Of a DNA stretch of 64,000 nt, positions 60,146-64,000 are shown in pieces. The notes beneath the pieces were generated by a model that worked only from the letters and a program-made list of their open reading frames with translations, had not been told where the DNA came from and did not search any database. The stretch is from an uncultured Eubacteriales bacterium (GTDB lineage Bacteria; Bacillota; Clostridia; Oscillospirales; Acutalibacteraceae). Location: the NCBI GenBank assembly GCA_934456435.1, contig CAKSHH010000009.1:27098-91097 (forward strand), given 5' to 3'. Made by a program: the position numbers and the translations under genes. Numbering within the stretch: position 1 is the stretch's first letter; the number at the start of each line of letters is the position of its first letter.

Positions 60146-61171
60146 TTATTTCCAAGAGAATGAAACCGACTGATTTGCTCTGTTGACCGTGTAGCCGCAG
60201 CCGTTTTCAAACTTACCGTTTTCAAACGTGACCTGACGCTTTCTCTTCGATGCATTATGCTCGATTTCCGTGCAGTTTTCAAGTCCGCCGATGAACGCAT
60301 CCATCATTTCGGGATCTGTGAAGTAGATCGTTGCGCTGACGCTGAGAACCTGTGTGGATGTGGGGGTGAGGCCGTAAGCCTCAATCGTGCCGAGCTTGAA
60401 GCCTGTGAGCCACCATGAATACTGCTTGCTGCGGTGGAAGAACAGCTTGTTATTCTTGTACATTGTGAGCTCCATCTGAACAAGCATATCGTCGTCCGCA
60501 CATTTGTAGAACTTTCTGCCCTTGTCATCAACAAGCTCATCGTCGTCAAAGTCACGGTAGTAAAGTCCTATTTCGCAGCCGTTGAGAATATAGCCGTACT
60601 GACCCTTCCAAAGCTGTATCATCCACTCCATGCCGTTGTAGTCGAAGAAGATACGGCTCGTATCAAAGTTGCAGACGATGAACGGAGCGGCAACGTCATA
60701 AAGATATGTATAGCCGAATGTTCTCTGCCATGCGTAGGTCGATGCATAGAAAGCGTCGTCTTTTGCATCGTAGGAGAAGCCGAGAAGACCTGAACCGTCG
60801 GTGTTTGTAACCTTTCCGGTCGCTATGTCGTAGTAGTAATCGCCGACAATGTGGATTCTGCCCTCACCGGTCTGAGCAGGAAATCTGTCAATAACGCCTG
60901 CCGTGTACTGGAGTATGTAGAGCGCGTCGGTTGACGTAACCTTGCCGTCAAGGTCTGTGTCGGCGGCAACAATTTCCGCCTTTGTGAGCGTGCCTTCTCC
61001 GGTGCAGTATCTTACGATTGAAAGAGCGTCAAACGAATTGACGGAACCGTCGCTGTTTACATCACCGGGGGTGTTAGCCACCGCAGATGACGATACTGCC
61101 ATACAGGATACAGTAGCGATAACAACGGAAAGAGAAGCTACTGCACAGATAATTTTCTGAAAAACTTTCAT
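60146..61171 (-). CDS. Secreted dockerin protein with DUF4474 domain
   Basis: A 341-residue exported protein. Signal peptide (1-30). N-terminal dockerin (about 33-98) with loops DVNSDGSVNSFDAL and DTDLDGKVTSTDAL. Then a DUF4474-type domain (about 125-335) with FGYTYLYDVAAPFI, IFFDYNGMEWMIQLWKGQYG and GCEIGLYYRDFD. The function of DUF4474 is not known to me. Having the dockerin in front of the module is less common than behind it. The ATG at 61171 follows AGAGGAGGT. Confidence 0.88.
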   Translation of the reverse strand: MKVFQKIICAVASLSVVIATVSCMAVSSSAVANTPGDVNSDGSVNSFDALSIVRYCTGEGTLTKAEIVAADTDLDGKVTSTDALYILQYTAGVIDRFPAQTGEGRIHIVGDYYYDIATGKVTNTDGSGLLGFSYDAKDDAFYASTYAWQRTFGYTYLYDVAAPFIVCNFDTSRIFFDYNGMEWMIQLWKGQYGYILNGCEIGLYYRDFDDDELVDDKGRKFYKCADDDMLVQMELTMYKNNKLFFHRSKQYSWWLTGFKLGTIEAYGLTPTSTQVLSVSATIYFTDPEMMDAFIGGLENCTEIEHNASKRKRQVTFENGKFENGCGYTVNRANQSVSFSWK

Positions 61172-61192
61172 TTTTGTTACCTCCTCTGATGG

Positions 61193-62053
61193 TTACAGGG
61201 ATTTTTTGATTCCGACGATGTACTGAAGTATTGTCAGCGCGTCGGCGGAGTTTACCTTGCTGTCGTTTGAAACATCGGCAAGACCGAGCTGTGTCGAGCT
61301 GAGCGTGATTGAGCCGATGGAATACTGAAGAATATTCAGCGCGTCGTAGGATGTGATTTTACCGTCAAGGCTTACGTCACCCTTGCTGAAATTCTTTTGA
61401 GTAATGAAGTTTACCTTGAATGGCGTTGACTGACCGCAGAAAGTGATATAGAACGTATTTTCGCCGGGCATAATTACGTCTGTTCCTGAGGGAACCGACC
61501 AGCCTATCGAAGCGTTCGGATACTCAACCGTCTTAACTGCCGAATCAGTGTAGGTTACCTTGAGAACCGTGCCCGTGAGGTCGTACTGAGTGATCTCAAC
61601 ATCGTTGAGGGGACCCATTTTCCAGTCCGCGTCAAGCACAAGCTTTGTCTTGGGGGCTCTCTCGATCGAGAAGCTCTTTACGGTGACAAAGGTAACATCG
61701 GTTGAAACATAGATGCTTGACGGAATGTCATCGCAGTAAATGTTCATCGTGTTTTTGCCGACAACCCATTTGCCGGACGCACTTTTGGCATACATATTGG
61801 GACCGGAAGCTTTCACGGTGTATGAATACTCGGCGCCGTTGTATGAGATGACCGTGCCGTGCAGATCAAGACCGCCCTTGAGCATTGCGAGCGTGCCGTC
61901 TTTGGTATACATCCAGTCGATGCCCTGATAAAATGTCAGCTTTGCCGGTTTTGTGACAAGCGATGCATTCGCCGCGGAAACGGGTATGAAAACGCAGGAC
62001 AGAGCGATTATCAGCGCAAGAATGACGGCGCAGAATGACGATAACTTTTTCAT
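61193..62053 (-). CDS. Secreted dockerin protein with Ig-like domains
   Basis: A 286-residue exported protein. Signal peptide (1-27, ending VSAANA). Two beta-sandwich regions (about 30-115 and 118-215), bacterial Ig-like. C-terminal dockerin (about 218-283) with loops DVSLDGKITSYDAL and DVSNDSKVNSADAL. No catalytic residues were recognised. The start MKKLSSF at 62053 has GGAGG eight bases upstream. It lies 22 bases before the DUF4474 gene in the same direction, so the two probably form one operon. Confidence 0.87.
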   Translation of the reverse strand: MKKLSSFCAVILALIIALSCVFIPVSAANASLVTKPAKLTFYQGIDWMYTKDGTLAMLKGGLDLHGTVISYNGAEYSYTVKASGPNMYAKSASGKWVVGKNTMNIYCDDIPSSIYVSTDVTFVTVKSFSIERAPKTKLVLDADWKMGPLNDVEITQYDLTGTVLKVTYTDSAVKTVEYPNASIGWSVPSGTDVIMPGENTFYITFCGQSTPFKVNFITQKNFSKGDVSLDGKITSYDALNILQYSIGSITLSSTQLGLADVSNDSKVNSADALTILQYIVGIKKSL

Positions 62054-62178
62054 TTTCCATTCCTCCCGTGTGAGTTTATTCAAATGTATTATATAATAAA
62101 AAAAGAATTATGTCAATCACAAAGATTCGACGCAATTCGTACATTGGGCTGTATTTGTATTGAGGAATAAATTAGCTA

Positions 62179-62207
62179 TTGACATATTTGCCGGTTTGGT
62201 ATATAAT
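62179..62207 (+). promoter_or_regulatory. Promoter of the 62258 dockerin gene
   Basis: TTGACA (62179-62184) and TATAAT (62202-62207) with a 17-base spacer. This is the best housekeeping-type promoter in the window. Confidence 0.85.
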
Positions 62208-62257
62208 CTTCAAAAATAGGCTCGGTGTCTATGTCGATTTTTTTACGGAGGAAAGAG

Positions 62258-63226
62258 ATGCGCAACGTTTCAAAAAAAATCGTTTCCTGCTTCCTTTCGT
62301 TTGCCGTTGCCGGCGGAATATTTGCCTGCGCTCCGATTGTCGGAAACGCCGCAAATACTGCTTTCGGCGATGTCAATTCGGATGGCAGAGTCGATTCGGC
62401 AGATGCGCTTGCCGTGCTCAACCATTGTGTTGACCGCAAGCTTCTTGGGTCATCCGCCCTTATTGCTGCCGATGTCAATGCGGACAAAAAGGTTAATTCA
62501 GCCGATGCTCTGGACATTCTGAAATATTCGGTAGGGCTTATCGAAAGGTTCAAGGCCGACGAAACAGCAGAACCGAACGAGTCCGAGATTGTCGGAATGA
62601 TAAACGCCGCCGTAAAAAAAGTCGAGGAAGAACAACCGTCTTATCTGCACAAGGAAAAGGTTTCCAGCACCGCAGAGTCGGTAAAAGTAAGCGGTCCGTC
62701 ATCGTTGCTTATTTCAAAAGAAAAGCTTAAACAGCTTGAGGATCAGACAAAAGCCGATAAGAGCTACAACAAAACCTACAACAAGATTGTCAGACAAAAG
62801 AGCGAGGATTCTGCCGACAGAATGATAACGCCGCTCTCTGACGACATTTCACTATACAAATCGGTTTCATACGGCAAAGTCGAAAATGATTTATGTGTCC
62901 TGACGGTATGCTTCAAGGACGAGACCGATCCCGGTCGGAACAGCCCGATTGTCAGCACTTTCAGTCTTCCGTCATACGGTGAGCTGAAAAAGGAGCTTGA
63001 AGAATCGGAAAGCATCGAGGGCGCAAAGTCAAAGGTTGATTCTCTTGCCCTGAGCTATAAGGACTGTGTAATTCGCTGTGAGGTTGACACGAAAACCGGC
63101 GAGTTCAAAAGCATTGAATGGAATGTGAACATTGTTTCGGAGTCGGAGGTCACTACGGTCGGACTCACGGTCAGCCTGAAGTCTGTCGGAAGCAGCAGCG
63201 CTTCCTATACGGATTTCGGATATTGA
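62258..63226 (+). CDS. Secreted dockerin protein, unknown C-terminal domain
   Basis: A 322-residue exported protein. Signal peptide (1-31, ending GNAANT). N-terminal dockerin (about 35-98) with loops DVNSDGRVDSADAL and DVNADKKVNSADAL. The rest (about 105-320) is Lys/Glu/Ser-rich, ending in a beta-rich section, and was not recognised. The ATG at 62258 is preceded by GGAGGAAAGAG; the upstream in-frame start (62225) lacks a ribosome site. It is divergent from the other two dockerin genes. Confidence 0.87.
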   Translation: MRNVSKKIVSCFLSFAVAGGIFACAPIVGNAANTAFGDVNSDGRVDSADALAVLNHCVDRKLLGSSALIAADVNADKKVNSADALDILKYSVGLIERFKADETAEPNESEIVGMINAAVKKVEEEQPSYLHKEKVSSTAESVKVSGPSSLLISKEKLKQLEDQTKADKSYNKTYNKIVRQKSEDSADRMITPLSDDISLYKSVSYGKVENDLCVLTVCFKDETDPGRNSPIVSTFSLPSYGELKKELEESESIEGAKSKVDSLALSYKDCVIRCEVDTKTGEFKSIEWNVNIVSESEVTTVGLTVSLKSVGSSSASYTDFGY

Positions 63227-63316
63227 TTTCGGTTAGAGCATTGTTTCCTATTCGCCTATGGGTGACAATATCTAATATAAATGTACTATGTACAAATCTA
63301 CTTGAAGGAGAAATTG

Positions 63317-64000
63317 GTGATTACAATGAATAAGATTGCAAAGATCCTTTCAGTTGTTCTTTCTGTTTCTTTGGTAATCGGTGTTACCGTTGCAATGCTT
63401 GTTTCAGCGTTTGCAGCTAACGCTCCTAAGTTCTCTGTTGACCTGGTTAAGGAGTCAGCAACAGAAGTTTCTGTTTCTCTTAGCCTTGTTGATGAAGGAT
63501 TCCAGAACTTTGATGCTCAGATCACCGCGGCTGAGGGCCTCACTCTCACAGCGATTGAGAAGAGCGAAGCATTCGGCAACTTCATCGTGAACAGCAGCGG
63601 AGCGCTTGCTTCACAGAATCTGACAACCGGTAAGATCAGCCTTGCAACTGTTGACGCTTACAAGGTTAAGGGTGCTATATTCACCTTTACATTCACAAAG
63701 TCAGCAGACAAGGATGTAACCAAGGACGATATTTCTGTTACATTCTTCACTTGCTCAAACAGCAACGGTGAAGAGATTACAGCAACAGTTGTAAACAACC
63801 TCCCTGAGCCTGCTACTGAGGCTCCGACTGAGAAGCCGACAGAAGCTCCGACTGAGAAGCCGACAGAAGCTCCGACTGAGAAGCCGACAGAGGCTCCCAC
63901 AGAGAAGCCGACAGAGGCTCCCACAGAGAAGCCGACAGAGGCTCCCACAGAGGCTCCGACAGAAGCTCCTACAGAGAAGCCGACAGAGGCTCCCACAGAG
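63317..64000 (+). CDS. Cohesin-like secreted protein, incomplete at window edge
   Basis: At least 228 residues, running off the window. Signal peptide, then a cohesin-like beta-sandwich (about 35-160) with VSVSLSLVDEGFQNFDAQIT, ALASQNLTTGKISLATVDAY and KGAIFTFTFTKSADKDVTK, then a Thr/Pro/Glu repeat (TEAPTEKP). The GTG at 63317 is six bases after AAGGAG; the ATG at 63326 would be 15 bases away, so GTG is preferred. Strongly biased codons suggest high expression. A cohesin next to three dockerin genes fits a scaffoldin or anchoring protein. Confidence 0.75.
   Translation, partial: MITMNKIAKILSVVLSVSLVIGVTVAMLVSAFAANAPKFSVDLVKESATEVSVSLSLVDEGFQNFDAQITAAEGLTLTAIEKSEAFGNFIVNSSGALASQNLTTGKISLATVDAYKVKGAIFTFTFTKSADKDVTKDDISVTFFTCSNSNGEEITATVVNNLPEPATEAPTEKPTEAPTEKPTEAPTEKPTEAPTEKPTEAPTEKPTEAPTEAPTEAPTEKPTEAPTE
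63815..64000 (+). repeat. Tandem TEAPTEKP-coding repeat
   Basis: About eight units of the 24-base pattern ACTGAGGCTCCGACTGAGAA-GCCG or its 12-base half, differing by synonymous changes; continues beyond the window. It encodes an extended, negatively charged linker like those of surface-anchored proteins. Confidence 0.9.

Noticed and set aside
63658..63996. A minus-strand frame with GASVGFSV repeats
   Set aside because: It is the antisense reading of the Thr/Pro/Glu-coding repeat, without start signals or a plausible product.
1..64000. tRNA or rRNA genes
   Set aside because: No cloverleaf with T-loop GTTCRANNC pairing or rRNA-like block was seen in any gap; a tRNAscan run would be needed to be certain.

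Overview
The window looks like chromosome from a spore-forming, anaerobic gut or rumen clostridium of the Ruminococcus/Oscillospiraceae type. The grounds are a GTP-type PEP carboxykinase, a complete bacterial V-type ATPase operon in place of an F-type one, sporulation genes (spoIIGA-sigE and dipicolinate synthase), MurT/GatD-type ligase genes, and several secreted dockerin proteins next to a cohesin-like protein. This is inferred from gene content; no species-level marker is present and no tRNA or rRNA gene was seen.

Layout. 1-5 kb: pckG, an IS3-family insertion sequence and a LicD-type transferase. 5-9 kb: a giant secreted CotH protein ending in a dockerin. 8.9-18.4 kb (minus): V-ATPase operon H-C-I-K-F-E-A-B-D plus a trailing lipoprotein gene, driven from a good promoter at 18345-18372. 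18.5-22.7 kb: a glycosyltransferase, spoIIGA-sigE, a divergent iron-ADH-fold protein and a small membrane protein. 22.7-24 kb: a repeat-rich accessory patch with two tandem copies of a promoter / long hairpin / UUCG-terminator / XRE-repressor cassette; this is the most unusual part. 24-30.2 kb: dipicolinate synthase dpaA-dpaB (minus), murC (plus), then a minus operon of MurT, a GatD-like protein lacking its catalytic residues, and a PLP-dependent racemase. 30.4-37.7 kb (plus): mgtE with a structured leader, a two-component system, and a VTC / DUF4956 / CotH cluster. 37.8-48 kb: transporter, truB, sigma factor, zinc-ribbon protein, CPBP-like protein, FkbM methyltransferase, two carbohydrate-active enzymes and a glycosyltransferase. 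48-58.6 kb (minus): MATE pump with an attenuator-like leader, tsaD, an LMW-PTP/RimI fusion, a 2-hydroxyacid dehydrogenase, polA, rqcH, a Nif3-like gene, trmK and a DUF1858 gene. 58.7-64 kb: a small HExxH membrane protein, ispE, three dockerin proteins and the start of a cohesin-like, Thr/Pro/Glu-repeat protein that runs off the window.

How the genes fit together. The CotH-dockerin protein and the three dockerin proteins share the same S-x-D-A-L signature in their calcium loops, so they could dock to one type of cohesin; the cohesin-like gene at the right edge is an obvious candidate partner. spoIIGA-sigE and dpaAB carry sporulation-type promoter features. A short motif is shared by the regions upstream of the two-component operon and of the VTC-DUF4956-CotH operon and suggests that one controls the other. 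At least four copies or fragments of a short repeat with TTAAGGCAATACCGCAC-type ends lie exactly at gene 3' ends and supply stop codons. All function calls come from reading the sequence; no database search was possible.
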